Positions 23,220-36,199 of a stretch of DNA of 64,000 bases are shown one piece after another; position 1 is the first letter of the stretch; every line of letters starts with the position of its first letter. Location of the stretch: positions 5,456,001-5,520,000 of the forward strand of contig JAFFSR010000237.1 of NCBI GenBank assembly GCA_017163975.1, in the 5' to 3' direction. The stretch comes from Anastatus disparis (Eukaryota > Arthropoda > Insecta > Hymenoptera > Eupelmidae). Position numbers and translations under genes: made by a program. Under the pieces are notes generated by a model. That model saw nothing but the letters and a program-made list of their open reading frames with translations, did not search any database and was not told the origin of the DNA.

Positions 23220-25604
23220 ATGTCAAGTACGACAATACAAGATTTAAATGATGATTGCTTGATACATATTTTTTGTATGTTATCCATCAACGATCAAATA
23301 AAACTACATAGAGGTATGTAATTCTCTAGAAGAAACTGAAATATAATTTTACACAATGATTCATAAATTATACAAATCTTTTTACAGTGTGCAAACGTTG
23401 GGAGTTGGCAAGTCAGATAGCTTTAAAGGGATTTAAAAGATTTGACGTATACAACAAAAAATTTTGGGGGATTGATAAACAGAGTCAAATAAAAATAAAT
23501 CGTAATATTTTTGAAAATATTTTAAAATTATATGGATGTAATATTATTCATATCGATTTAACCGATGAATACGGAGATACGGAAGCATCTGACGGACCGC
23601 ATAATGAAAATATAAATATGATTCCTGATATAAATATTTTTCAATTAATTTTTCAATTTTGTCCAAATATTACATCATTAAATGTTGGTCAAAGATGTCA
23701 AAAAGAATCATTGCAATACATCGCAGAAAATTTCCGTAATCTCATTTATTTTACGCATACGATAAAAACCTTGGAAGATGATCATAATCCTGAACTTTCA
23801 GCATTATTTTCCAATAATCAACATTTAAAAAGTTTAACACTTTACCATGGAAACTTTCCAGATTCATGTTTCTTATACCTAAACCCTGAATCAATCCAAG
23901 AAATTCATTTGATTAGTCGTGGTTCTTATTTTATAGAAGTTGTAAGTCAGGTGAGTAATTATGATTCTGTGAATTTCATATACATTTAATTTACTTCATA
24001 TTGATCATAATATTGTCAAAAGTAGTTTTTTTACAGTAATAGTCATACTTCTTTTAACTTTGAAACAAAAAATTTGAGCTTAAATAGTATCATGAATGAT
24101 TTTAATCCTTTCACTGGCAATGTATCATATATGATCAAAAAAAAGTCGTGCCACAACTGGCGATGTATCATATATGATCAAGTTGAATAACTGCTGCATT
24201 TTTCAACCAATTCATTTAAAATTCAGTGTGTAAGGGTTTTGGGAGTGGCTGATTACGAATCTAAGGTCAGAATTAAAAAATTCAAAATGGCGGAGTCAAT
24301 AATTTACCCCCGTAGTTAGCTGGTAACTAAATTTGTTTAAGTTTATTGTCTTACCATTTTTGGCACGTAAAGTAAAAAAAGCTGCACCAGTGAAAGGGTT
24401 AAACATAAAAACAATTTTATACTCTTTAAATAATTTCTAAAAAAATCTTGCAATGAAGCATTATAAAAAATTGAAGAATGTTTTTTGTATAAGAAAAACA
24501 ATTTAAAGACAAAATAGAGTTGTATGTTTTAATGTAAAAAAACTATAGCTACTCAAATATTGTTAAAAAAATATTATTCAAAAGATTAAAACTTTTTTAG
24601 ATTTTCATAAATGCATTCACGTGTTCAAAAATATATTGAATAATGTTAAATATTAAAATAATTTGCAGTAATCCTGATTAATATTTTAATTATTTAGGTT
24701 CTTCAGGATTTTAAAAAAATACATACCTTAACTATTGAACATCCTTTTCATAGATATAGTGATATGGTAGAAATGTTAAGGACAATCGGCTCACATTTGC
24801 AAAATTTGAGAAAACTAAAACTTTATTTTTACCCTCTTTATAATGATAACTTTTTTTGGTTGACACCTTCTATAGTTGAGGGATACTGTCACATGTGTAA
24901 ATTGATAGATCTTGAAGAACTACACGTTGTAGATAATTATTTAGTGAATGATATCTTTATAGATGCAATTTCCCTCTCTTGTAAAAAATTGAAAACATTA
25001 AAAATCGATCGTAAGAATAATTTTTTATATAATTTTATTAGAAATTTCAAATTTATAGTTAAAATTTATTAATAATATATATATGATTGTTATTATTTTA
25101 GATTCTGATGAAATTAACGATGAAGGTATGTCAAAGATTAAAATTTTGCCGAATCTCCAGAACCTGTACATAAAACGAATTAACGTCATTGGTTCATTTC
25201 TAATTTCTGAAATGCCTAAATTAAAAAATTTGATATTCGATGACTGCCAGTCATTAAGTAATGCAGGAATTATTATTTCATTGCTAAGTTCGCCATGCAT
25301 AGAAAACATAGAAATAACTTTTTGTCGACGTATTAATAGTACACGTTTAATTGATGAAATCATCAGAAATATTAATGAATATAAATTGAAAAACATTAGG
25401 ATAAAAATAAATGTAGCAGTAGATAAAGATTTTTGGATAGGTATAGAAAGTTTAGAGTTATCTGGTGAATATTATACTATTGCATGTGTAAAATTTTGTG
25501 CGGAATGTAGTACAGAGAAGAAATATGATTGGAAATTAGAAAATGAGCACCTTTGTAAAAATTGTTCAACCAGAAAAGTTGTCCGTAAAATATTAAGAGA
25601 TTGA
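23220..25604 (+). CDS. F-box/LRR protein, copy 5 (about 490 residues)
   Basis: Exons 23220-23313, 23388-23950, 24698-25010 and 25102-25604. The start ATG (MSSTTIQDLNDDC) is the first in-frame ATG; the position used by later copies is ATT here. It has an F-box (V-C-K-R-W across intron 1), LRRs in exons 2-4 and the tail FCAEC-x15-CKNC. It is highly similar to copy 4 over exons 2-4 and the 3' flank, but its 5' flank matches that of copy 3. The gene therefore stands in a mosaic unit produced by exchange within the array. Intron 2 (23951-24697) contains a piggyBac-like MITE. Confidence 0.87.
24106..24398. mobile_element. 293-bp piggyBac-like MITE in intron 2 of copy 5
   Basis: The ends TCCTTTCACTGGCAA and TGCACCAGTGAAAGGG are inverted repeats close to the CCCTTT start typical of piggyBac elements. 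The flanks are TTAA on both sides (24102-24105 and 24399-24402), the strict piggyBac target. Copy 4 lacks it at the same place (about 16810-16830). A subterminal direct repeat containing GATGTATCATATATGATCAA-like sequence lies near 24121-24171. It is non-autonomous. Confidence 0.85.
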
Positions 25605-27537
25605 AGAAAAATTAATGAAAAATAGTTTTTATCTTTTGTTGAGATTTTAAAATTTCTATTTTTTTTAAATTACCTATAGCTCTTGGACGAATCAGTGTTA
25701 TTATTACTATATATCAAATTACACAGTTTGCGTATATATCCTTATAAGCCCACGTAAAAACAAATATTTTGAAATAACTTTTACTTAAAAATTCATTCGA
25801 TAACATAAGTAGAAAAAAGTCAAAATGAGTTTCGTACGGCCTAAACAGCAAAATATATTTTTACTGAAATCTACAGTATATATCTATTTTTATTAAGCCT
25901 CCGATTCGTGAAGGACTTTCTTAAATATATGAGCATATTCGATAAAACACTTTAAAAACATCCGTATAGCGTCGTTAGCTAACATGATAGCCACAAGAAA
26001 AAAAGAGCAAAATAGACTTTTTCATTTTCGTGTTGTTAACACGTTGAAATATACACAGAGAGAAAAATAGAGTAAAAAGTACAATGTTTCTTGTAAAAAT
26101 CGCTATACTGTATCGTAATTCGATTCAAACAAATTATAACTAGTTCATCACCCGGTAAACTGTTGATCTTTATTCTAGGACCATTCACGAGGTTTATCGT
26201 CTAAAAATTATTTCTTTGAAAATATTTTTTATCTTACCGAAAATTTTATGTAAGCTAGAAAGTATAAGACTCTATTTTGTCCCTCTCTTTCTTGCGACTA
26301 CTTACTAGCTAGCGACACTATGAAGTCATCAACGTGATGCTTTAGTGTAGTCATCGATACTTTTTTCGTGAATAAGCGAGTTATTTCTTATATATTTTAA
26401 ATTGCATTTCGAGTAATGGTGAAAAGTGATTTAATTCGCCCGAAATAAAAATAATAATAAAATCTTCGTATATACCTCAAGAAAAATATATAGTAAGCCA
26501 ATGATATTATAAAATATGTGTGTGAATAAATTATCAACTTGAAAATTTGCTTTAATAAATATGATTCGAGAAATAGTATTTCGCCTTATTATTTTTTATT
26601 TTATATAATTAATTTATTTTTGGAATAATTAAAAAATAATGTGGTCATAAAACTATGTCCCTTATTAAGTACTTGAAATAAACATTAATTAGTTATATCT
26701 CAAAAGTTAATTATAATTTAAAATATCTAAACTGTAAAAAAGAATATTCAAAATTTTTCAATATTTGTAATTTATGTTTTATTAAATGACCGTTGCGAAT
26801 TCTTCAATTATTTTACACAATCAAAAAATATTTTTGTTGAGAAATTTTTAATAAATTTGACCGAGAAAATTCCGGGTGATAAAGCTCCCCCTGAAGGCGA
26901 GACCCGAGGCTATAGCCCCTTGTAGCCTCATGGTAAATGCGGCATTGCATATATCTTAAGAATTTTTTCCTTATACTTCAATAGAATGTACGTATATGTT
27001 TCGTATCGATTTTGATAGAAGAAGTCCATAAGAATTGTGCATTGATGAATACGCACACGCTCTCTGTAACATCAGAAGAAAAAAAATTTCCCATACACAC
27101 TTACGCATTAGAGTGTCGCTAACCTTTGACACATTTATTATGTTTGGAATAGCCGTGTATTGAGTTCGGACGAAATGACTTTGTATTTAATAGTTACAAG
27201 TGAATAACAAACGTACTTTTATTGTATGGTAAAAAGAATAATATACGCTGTATGCGCAGGAAATTAAAAAGACTTGCGCGATATAGTGTCTCAACCTGTG
27301 CTTTGGCCTTAGAAATCGTGTTGTTCTCTATATGGAAATAAGTTCTTTAAATAACTATTAAAAAATGCATGAACTGAGATATAAATAAATATCAGTGATT
27401 TACAATTATTTAAAGTTTTTCCCAGTTATTTAAAATTATTTTTATTGGTTTATGGTTATTTATATTTATTTATAGTTATTTACAATTATTCAGAGTTAAT
27501 TAACGTATTTACATTTTATTTACAATTTTTTACAATT
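25605..27537. other. 3' flank of copy 5 and 5' region of copy 6
   Basis: Bases 25605 to about 27100 repeat the 3' flank of copy 4 without the hairpin insertion. After about 27120 the sequence resembles upstream flanks of other copies, ending in the AT-rich minisatellite (about 27395-27537). No coding gene is seen. Confidence 0.6.
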
Positions 27538-27731
27538 CACGGTTAGAAATATTAACAGACACGTCTGTTAAAAACTGTTTACAAACAAAAATGTCTGTTA
27601 CTTTAACAGACGAATTGTCCGTGAAAAATGTAATATACATTTTAAATTGTCATACTTGTGTCTGTTGATTTAACAGACATTAAGTAACAGCCGAAAAAAG
27701 TTAACAGATTACACAAATGTTTTTAACCGTG
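27538..27731. mobile_element. 194-bp inverted-repeat element, CACGGTTA ends
   Basis: It begins CACGGTTAGAAA and ends TTTTTAACCGTG. TAACAGAC / GTCTGTTA words occur several times in both orientations, giving internal hairpins. It interrupts the upstream minisatellite region of copy 6 relative to copy 9. The TSD is unclear. Confidence 0.55.
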
Positions 27732-27997
27732 TTATTCATAAAACTTTTTTGATACAGGACTGTGAAGAAATTTTGAACTTCCTGCTAATATACATAACGT
27801 AATATACTACTCAATTGTAAATTTTCTTTATATTTTTCAAACAAAGAATTATACATTTTATTAAATATTTATCTAAATCATAGTATTTTTTTTTAATTAC
27901 AGTATAACATTTTCAAATATGCTTCCTTCTGCACTCTAAAAAATATACAAAAACTTATAAGGACGTAGATATTCATCTTGATATATTGTTGCGTGAG

Positions 27998-28333
27998 AAT
28001 GAAATAATACGCACTCCTGTGGGGAATACGATGATGCAAAAATGAGAAAGAATAATCCAAGTTCACTTGTAATTTATTAAATATATAAAAGAGAGATACA
28101 ATCGAGAGAGAACTAACTATGACTTTCTGTTAACGCGTCCGGCGATGATCTGACGCTCATCGTTGTCTAAAACGACGATGCAAATCGTCCGCGACGAAGT
28201 GACGATTCAGCACTTCGCACACCGTGCGACTCTTCGTCCAGAAGCTCGGAGTCGCATTTCTCCAAGTTTCCAGCTTTATATGATTTTGCTCTCTATTAAA
28301 CTATAAAATACGTTCAATATAATGTACGTAGCA
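27998..28333. mobile_element. Candidate solo LTR (336 bp), 4-bp ATAT duplication
   Basis: It starts TGTTGCGTGAGAA, ends GTACGTAGCA (TG...CA) and is flanked by ATAT on both sides. The equivalent upstream flanks of copies 3, 5 and 9 run from ...CTTATATATT directly to the ...CAGTTAATGG-type sequence that here follows the element. Its interior has a TATATAAAAG word and a GC-richer segment (28130-28260). ATAT is a weak TSD in AT-rich DNA, so a non-LTR origin is possible. Confidence 0.45.
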
Positions 28334-28503
28334 ATATTACTCATTTACCAGTTAATGGTTACAATTTCGATTTTTAAGTGGTTCAATAGTTTAGTTCTGA
28401 TTTGATTTCGCATAAAATATTTAATTGATATAAGCTTTCTTCCGTATCGATATTATCATATAATACTATATTATCTTTTAACCTTAATAATGCATGTTTC
28501 TGA

Positions 28504-29167
28504 CTAGGAGAGTATCAGACCTCCGGATCACGGATTTTGCTCAAACTTTGGGATAAGTTTTCAGATGTCAAAATATGAAAGGAAACAAAATTTTAGACCC
28601 CAACGCTCAATATTTCCCTAGTTACAGGCAATTAAAGAAAATCACTAAAAAAGTTACTAGATTTTCAAACGCATATAGTTCCTTAGCATTGATAGCTGGG
28701 AGCTTGAAACTTTTTTTAAATGAAAGCTGAGCTCAAATCCTTTCGAAATAGTAGTTGTAGCATGTCAAAATATTATTTTTTCCAAAAGTTATAGCGTAAT
28801 AAACATTAGACCCAATTTAAGCTTTTGTTATTAATTAATGTTTTAAAAAGAAAAATCAGGTCCAATGTTTATCACGCTATAACTTTGGGAAAAAATAATA
28901 TTTTGACATGCTACAACTACTATTTCAAAAGGATTTGAGCTCAGCTTTCATTTAAAAAAAGTTTCAAGCTCCCAGCTATCAATGCTAAGGAACTATATGC
29001 GTTTGAAAATCTAGTAACTTTTTTAGTGATTTTCTTTAATTGCCTGTAACTAGGGAAATATTGAGCGTTGGGGTCTAAAATTTCGTTTCCTCTCATATTT
29101 TGACATCTGAAAACTTATCCCAAAGTTTGAGCAAAATCCGTGATCCGGAGGTCTGATACTCTCCTAG
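28504..29167. mobile_element. Long palindromic foldback element (664 bp), TGA duplication
   Basis: This is a close copy of 10093-10747: CTAGGAGAGTATCAGACC at one end, its mirror at the other, arms of about 300 bases. TGA flanks it at 28501-28503 and 29168-29170. The related flank at about 32503 (TATGTTTCTGAATATAGATT) shows the uninserted site. It lies about 100 bases upstream of the exon 1 acceptor of copy 6. Confidence 0.75.
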
Positions 29168-29303
29168 TGAGTATAGATTATAATCTATCATTTTTTTTAA
29201 TTCTAAAATCGAGCAATATTTTTTAGGCTATTTTTTTATAAATATCAAATTAATTTATTTTATGTCTTTAGATTCATCAACAAAGTGATTGAAAGCTGTG
29301 AAC

Positions 29304-30094
29304 ATGAACTGTGAAAACCCTACTTCTAGTACTACGATACAAGATTTAAATGATGATTGCCTTATACATATTTTTTGTATCTTACCAATCATCGATCAAA
29401 TTAAAATACAAAGAGGTATTAAATTCTCTGGAAGGAATAAAAATATAATTTTACACAATAATTTATAGCTTATATAAATATTTTTACAGTGTGTAAACGT
29501 TGGAGGTTGACGAGTCGGATAGCTTTAAAGAGATTAAAAAGGTTTGAAGTATATAACATGCAATTTTGGGGAATTGGTAAAAAGAGTAAAGTAAAAATAA
29601 ATCAAGATATTTTTAAAAATATTTTAAAATTATATGGGCGTGCAATTACTCATATTGATTTTAACGGTGAATATAGAGGACGCCACGACATTAATGTGAT
29701 TCCTAGTGAAAAAGTTTTTCAATTTATTCATGGATTCTGTCCAAATATCACGTCACTGAATGTTAGACCAGGTTATGAAAAAAAATCATTGGAATTCATC
29801 GCATTAAATTTCCGTAACCTTATTTATTTTACGCATATAAACGACTTGTATGATGATCATGATAATGAACTTTCAGAATTATTTTTTAATAATAAATATT
29901 TAAAAAGTTTAACACTTCACTATGCAAAATTTCCATCTTCATGTTTTTCATACCTGAATTCTGAATCAATTGAAGAAATTCATTTGAAAAGTAATTATTT
30001 TTGTTCTTTAGAACTTGTACCTAAGGTAAGTAATTATTAGCTGTAAATTTTATTATCTGAATTTATTTTTAAATTTTTTATTTAATTCGTTTAC

Positions 30095-30136
<42 letters not shown>

Positions 30137-31164
30137 CTCATGGCAAATAAAAGTTTTTGAAAAAAGATGTCAAGTAATTTTTAAATTTTATTCTGAATAA
30201 TAATATATTTAGATTTACGTTACATTTATTTCAAATTAATTACAATTAATTATTGTTGAAAGTAATTTTCTTCTATTACTTTAATTTTTTAGGTCTTTCG
30301 ACGTTTTGTTAAAATACATACTTTATCTATTGAACATTCTTTCGACGAAAATAGAGAGTTTGTAGAAACGCTAAGAGCAATCGGCACACATTTACAAAAT
30401 TTGAGAAAACTAAAGCTTCATTTTTATCCAGTTCGTAATTGTGACAATATGGACAGAAATGCATTATTGAGGGGATACAATTGCATGATTACATTGACAA
30501 ATCTTGAAGAAATAAACCTTGTAGATCAATGTTTAGTGAATGATGACTTTATGGAAATAATTTGTAATAATTTTAAACAATTAAAAACATTAAAAATTAA
30601 TTGTGAGAATAATTTTTTACATAATCTTATTGGAAATTACAAAAATATAAATATAATATATATACATATATGATCGTTATTATTCTAGATTCATCTATAA
30701 TTACTGATGAAGGTATGTCGAAGATTAAACTTTTACCAAATCTCCAGAACCTGTACCTAAAAGGAACTGAAGTCACTGGTTCATTTCTAATGGCTGGGGT
30801 ACCTAAATTACAAAATTTGCTATTTGATGACTGTGCATTATTACAAGATAAAGAAATTATTATCTTTTTGCTAAGTTCGCAGTGCATTCAAAATCTAGAA
30901 ATAACTTCTTGTCGATGTTTTTATAATACAGATTTAATGGACACAATTATTAAAAATATGAAAAATCGTCGATTTAAAAACGTTAAAATAAAAATAAGAC
31001 ATGCATTTAATTTACGGGTGAAAAATACAGAAATTTTAAAGATATCTGGTGAATATTTTTCTTACATAAGTGAAATATTGTGCACGAAATGTAATACATG
31101 GAAGGAATACATGGAACCTTGTACAGATTGTTTTAATGAAAGAAAAATTTTATCAAATTATTAA
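29304..31164 (+). CDS. F-box/LRR protein, copy 6 (about 477 residues)
   Basis: Exons 29304-29415, 29490-30025, 30293-30602 and 30689-31164. The ATG at 29304 follows an in-frame stop after the acceptor, so the start MNCENPTSSTTIQDLNDDC is well supported. The F-box spans roughly residues 13-50. LRRs follow (HIDFNGEYRG, LNVRPGYEKKSLEFI, LKSLTLHY, LEEINLVDQ, LPNLQNLYLKGT). The tail is shortened: LCTKC-x9-CTDC against x13-x17 elsewhere. Intron 2 is short (267 bases) and contains a TA microsatellite. This is the first member of the second subgroup in the array. Confidence 0.87.
30097..30133. repeat. (TA)n microsatellite in intron 2 of copy 6
   Basis: About 18 consecutive TA units. Shorter TA or CA/TA tracts occur at about 820-870, 7292-7315, 36991-37032, 42460-42515 and 56238-56262, several in the same intron of other copies. 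Confidence 0.9.
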
Positions 31165-32638
31165 TTGATTGCATTATTATCATTAATTTTATATTAATAA
31201 ATTATTCCATAATCATAGATAGATTAGGCAATCCATAAAAAAAATACTAAAATTTTGACACGGAAATGATGAAGTCATTTTCACCTTTTTTTAAGATTTG
31301 AAAATAATGAAAATAGACCAATATTTAAGAAAAATTGAGAAACATTACAAATAAATTTTTCTAATAAGCTTTATTATTTTTACTTGTTGAATTTACATTA
31401 AATTATTTTTAAAAAATGAGTAATTATGAAATATATGACTATAAAATTAAAGTTTCAAGAAAGTTTATTTTCAAGGTTTTGAAATATTGCCTCGAAGAGT
31501 AGAGAATTATTTTCGTTTTTCTTATCGATGCGAATGCATTCACTTGTAAAATAAACTGATTAATTTAAAATATTCTATGTATTGAATTCAAATATCCCTC
31601 TCTTTCTTGAGACTACTTACTAGCTGGCAACACTATGAAGCCATCAGCGTGATGCTTTAGTGTAGTCATAGACCATCGATACTTTTTTCGTAAATAAGCG
31701 AGCTTTTCCTTGTATGTTTTAAATTGCATTTCGACTAATGGTAAAGAGTGATTTAATTAGCCCAAAATAAAAATAATAATAAAATCTTCGTATATACCTA
31801 AAGAAAAATGGATATTAAGCCAATGATAAATATAAAATATAAGTGTAAATTAATTGTAAACTTGAAAATTTGCTTTAATAAATATGATTCGAGAAATAGT
31901 ATTTCGCCTTTTTATTTTTGATTTTATATAATTAATTTGTTTTTGGAATGATTATAAAATAATGTGGTCATAAAACTATATATTTCTTATAGTACTTGAA
32001 ATAATTATTATTTAGTAATATCTCAAAAGTTAACTATAATTTAAAATGTCAAAATTGTAAAAAAGATTGTTAAAAATTTTTTAATATTTGTAATTTATGT
32101 CTTATTAAATGCCCATTGCGAATTCTTCAATTATTTTACACAATCAAAAAATGTTGACAAATTTTTAATAAATTTCACATTTAATTACATAATATCTGAA
32201 GAACTTTTTCCTTATACTTCAATAGAATGTACGTATATGTTTCGTATCGATTTTGATAGAAGTCCATAAGATTTGTGCATTGATGGATACGCACACACCC
32301 TCTGCAACATCAGAAGAAAAAAAAATTTCCCATGATCACTTATGCATTAGAGTGTCGCTAACCTTTGACATATTTCTTTTGTTCTTATTTGATTCCGCAT
32401 AAAATGTTTAATTGATATAAACTTTTTTCTATATTTATATTATCATATCACATTATTCATATTTGGAATTTTCCGACCATCTATTTACTTTCATAATGTA
32501 TGTTTCTGAATATAGATTATAATTTATCATTTTTTTTAATTAAAAAATCGAGCAACATATTTTTTGCTTGTTTTTTTATGAATATCAAATTAATTTATAT
32601 CCTTAGATCCATCAACAACGTGATTGAAAGCTCTGAAC
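31165..32638. other. 3' flank of copy 6 and 5' flank of an exon 1 relic
   Basis: No gene is seen. From about 31592 the sequence repeats the block found after copies 4 and 5 (CCCTCTCTTTCTTGAGAC...). Near 32360 it passes into the usual upstream flank leading to the relic at 32639. Confidence 0.6.
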
Positions 32639-32720
32639 ATGAACTGTGAAAACCCCACTTCTAGTACTACGATACAAGATTAAAATAATGATTGCTTCAT
32701 ACATATTTTTTCTATGCTAA
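32639..32720 (+). pseudogene. F-box exon 1 relic with stop codon
   Basis: The ATG and the next 14 codons match copy 6 (MNCENPTSSTTIQD). A base change then turns the DLND region into an immediate TAA. After TTCTATGCTA the sequence jumps to DNA matching the far 3' flank of other copies (about 39960 and 48480), so the whole gene body has been deleted. Confidence 0.8.
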
Positions 32721-33570
32721 AAGTGAGATTTTTAAACTATGAAATGGCACTTAACTCAACCTCTGTAATCACCTTAATTTGCAGAGAAAATCAATCGATT
32801 GTTATGATTCTCACTACGTTTTACGTGCATTAAACTAGACTTTTTACAATAAAGTTTTAATATTTAACACAGTAATTATTTTTGAAGAAAGAAAAAATTC
32901 TAATATTTAAAATTTTAAATATAATTTTTCCATTAATTAATATAAAAATTAAATTATGATAAAAATAGATTTATCATTTATTGTTTCATAAAGAGGAGAT
33001 CAAATTAAATGATTAATAATTGAGTTTTATTTTGATCGGTTAGATCCTGATCCGGTTTGTTAAAAATTATATGAATGTGTGCAGGTGTGTAGGCAATAAA
33101 ATAACTTTATTTTTTTTTAGATAATTTACAAAGTTTTGTCTTTTTTTTTCCTTACGAATATTAAAACAATATTTTAGTTCAATTAGTTACGAATTTAATG
33201 TGTATATTACCGCGAATTCCAATATCTATAGATAATATTGAAATTAGACTTATGAAAACAAATTTAGTTTTATTTATGTTGGATATTATAAAGCACATAC
33301 TGCTCATATATAAGACTGTGTCAAAGAGGAAAAATATTGGCCCAACTATCTAGCTCGTGCAAAAATCTTATTTTTTAATTTTCGATTTATCGAGATATAT
33401 AATTTTTACAATATTTAATATATCTATACGCTTATATGAAAAATATATTATAATAGGTATGAAGAATATGTAAATTCTTTTGAATTTATTTTAATTTTAT
33501 AATTTCTTATTATAAAATAATATAATACAGTTTTTGAATAATAAAAAAAATGTTTATGTCAGAACAGAAA
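32721..33570. other. Intergenic sequence, no gene seen
   Basis: The AT-rich 3'-flank-like sequence resembles 39960-40640 (CTATGAAATGG...CTCAACCTC, then TCATAAAGAGGA, then AAGAGGAAAAATATTG). It connects the deleted relic to the leader block of copy 7. Confidence 0.5.
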
Positions 33571-33707
33571 TACGAAACGAACTGTAGCAGCGTGGCGGTT
33601 GCTAGAAGCAATATGAAAAGTGTGTATACGCATGCGCACAATAACACAGTTGATACAATGTATAGAATCAAATCGTGCACGTGTTGATGTACTCTCAAAA
33701 GTAAACG
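33571..33707 (+). promoter_or_regulatory. Conserved leader block of copy 7 with donor-like end and small ORF
   Basis: The block runs from TACGAAACGAACTG to GTAAACG, followed by GTAAGAG, a good 5' splice site. It closely matches 41919-42054 and 54872-55011 and is richer in CpG than its surroundings. A 24-codon ORF (33613-33687, MKSVYTHAHNN...) is conserved in frame and stop position in the other two. It is interpreted as a first, mostly non-coding exon spliced to the acceptor at 36168, with the promoter close by. Confidence 0.5.
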
Positions 33708-33729
33708 GTAAGAGTGAAGAAAAAAATTG

Positions 33730-33955
33730 TTTTTTTGCCATCCCCTGCCCAAAAGTACCACTTCTCCTCCCGGCTCAAAATCGACGAAGTGGTACTTTTG
33801 GTCTGGGTATGACAAAAAATAGCATATTCACCACGGGAGTTAATGAAAAATACCTTAAATCGTATGTTTGTCACCCTCGCCTTCGGCTCGGGTGACAATT
33901 ACATACGATTTAAGACATTTTCCAAATTAACTCCCTAGGTGAATAATATACTATT
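33730..33955. mobile_element. Double-hairpin repeat, copy B
   Basis: Hairpin 1 is nearly the same as in copy A (TTTGCCATCCCCTGCCCAAA with its mirror). Hairpin 2 keeps the base (CACCACGG / CCCTAGGTG) and the cap (GTCACCCTCG...CGGGTGAC), but its stem is different: CTTAAATCGTATGT paired with ACATACGATTTAAG. Even the base shows a paired change (TATTC/GAATA against TATGC/GCATA). Related flanks at about 42068 and 55032 lack the insert. Confidence 0.8.
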
Positions 33956-36167
33956 AATTCTTTGTCTTTTAATTACTTTGCATTAAGAAAATATTTTATA
34001 TTTCTCAAGAAACTGTACGTGTTACAGAATATAGTGTGATACATTTAGTTCAACGGACTCGAATGGTCAGTGAGTTTATAAAATAAAGTATGTACAATGT
34101 GCTTTTAAACGCTTTAAACTTATTATTTGTTTAACAGTAAAAAATTGTAAAAATCATAATATTTAAGGAAAAATAAATACTAAAAATAAATATAAACATT
34201 TTAAACAATTTAAAATAAATCTTAAAAACATATATTAATTTTAAATTAATTTGTGAAAAAAATACAATAGTGTTTACAAAATATACGTTGCTGTGCCCTC
34301 TTGAGACTAGTGACAACACTTCAATGTTTACATTATGTATAAATCTTTTTTAGTATGAAATCATGACTTTAAAAATTTAATAAAAAAAACTTTTTTTAGT
34401 TGGTGAATAAATTCTTGATTTAACGAATCAAAAGTATGTAGAAAAATCTTTATTATATTGCTGACCTTCTGCAAGTCATTAAACTATTTTCTTTATACAG
34501 TTAGTAAAATAAATACAAATATTTTGAAATAAAGCATCACAAACTTTTTAATCGTTATAGTTTCAAGTTAGAAAGTTAATAATCTCACTAGATTAAGCAA
34601 ATAATTTGTGATTTCAAAGAAGTGTATGAAAATATTTAAACATTGTATTCCACTGTAATATTAACTTTATAACCGAAAATCAAATGAAACTATTTTATCT
34701 GTAGTCTTTTTTCAAATTTATTAAAAAATAAATCGAACGTAAAATATACTTACTTTTTTTCAAAAACAAAGAAATTAATCTTCATTTATTTTTATGAATA
34801 CGTGATTAGAAATATTGTCAATATGTGATCAGAAACTAAATACTTTACGCTATTCAATAATATTTGAACTTAATTGTTTTATCAAGATTTATTGATATGA
34901 TTTTTATAAATATTATAGATATTAAAAGCATACCATTGTATCGGTGGTTAATAATATTATATGAATGTTAGATGAAAATACGGATCGAAAAGTCGCTATA
35001 TTAGAAATCTAAACGAATTTCCATTTGCATCAATCATTATCTCGTAAAATTACTGTTGTTTACAATATGGTAAGCTTTGGTTGAGTATATTAAATCGATT
35101 TTACATGAGATTAATACGGAAAAATAATAGTTATTGTATGTGAGAGTAACAGAAAGGAAAGAGAGTTACTTCAAAGCAAAATAAACTCTATCATAAATAA
35201 TGTAGTAAATTAAAAATTTTTATTAATAAATTTCAGGATTTTTCTGACACATTTCGTTACAATCAATTAAAAGTAATTAATTTTATATTTCAAATTATTT
35301 TATGTTAAAAATAAACACATTTATTTATTGTTAAAAATTGAGATAAAAATTTTTAACTTTTAACTTAAAAAATATTTGAGGGTCGCTCAAAGAGGACGAC
35401 ATAGTATTGTTTTTAATAATTATAAGTAAATTAATAAATGTATTTTCGAGAAGAAAAAGAAAAATAGTTACGCAACAGTGCACGAAATTCGAAAGAACTT
35501 GAAAGGAAATAATGTCTCAAGCTCTGCCTCGGACATCGTGTTTTGTCTCATATAGTGGAATAATTTCTGTAAATAACTTTCGAAAGTGGATGAACTAAAA
35601 CAAATAATAGTTGTTTACAATTATTTGTTATTTATAGTTTAACACAGCTTTTTACAATTATTTATAAGTTATTTACTTTTATTTATAATTACTTAAAATT
35701 TTTAATTATTTACAATTATTTATACATATTTAAAAAATATTTACAAAATATTCGCCACATGTAACTGTGCAAAGATTTTGAACTTCCTGTTTTCGTAACG
35801 TAAGATACTGTTCAATTTTAAATTATCTTTTTATATTTCAAACAAAGAACTATAAATATTATTGAATATTTATTTGAATTACAGTATGATTTTTTTTAAA
35901 GTAAAATTTTTTTAAATTATAGTATAACTTTTTCAAATGATTATTTGTACATTAAAATGATCGAGATTTTTTTTTATTAGTTGAATTATTCCGGTTTGAT
36001 TTAATTTCGCATGAAATATTTTATTGATATAAACTTCCATATTTATATTATATTAGACTATATTATCGCAAAATATAGTTTATAGTCTATCATTCACTAT
36101 TTCTGAAATCGATAAATCTTTTTTAGTTTTTTTTTATGAATATCAAATTAATTTATTCTGTTATTAG
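33956..36167. other. Probable 5' intron region of copy 7
   Basis: No gene is seen. The segment is similar in order and sequence to 42065-43985 and 55022-56560, which lie between the leader block and exon 1 of other copies. It includes the AT minisatellite at about 35605-35745. Confidence 0.5.
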
Positions 36168-36199
36168 ATTCGTCAACAACGTGATTGAAAGCTGTGAAG

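Noticed and set aside
33620..33898. Overlapping frames through the hairpin at 33.7-33.9 kb
   Set aside because: They arise from the GC-rich palindrome lacking stops; other copies with different stems do not keep the frames.
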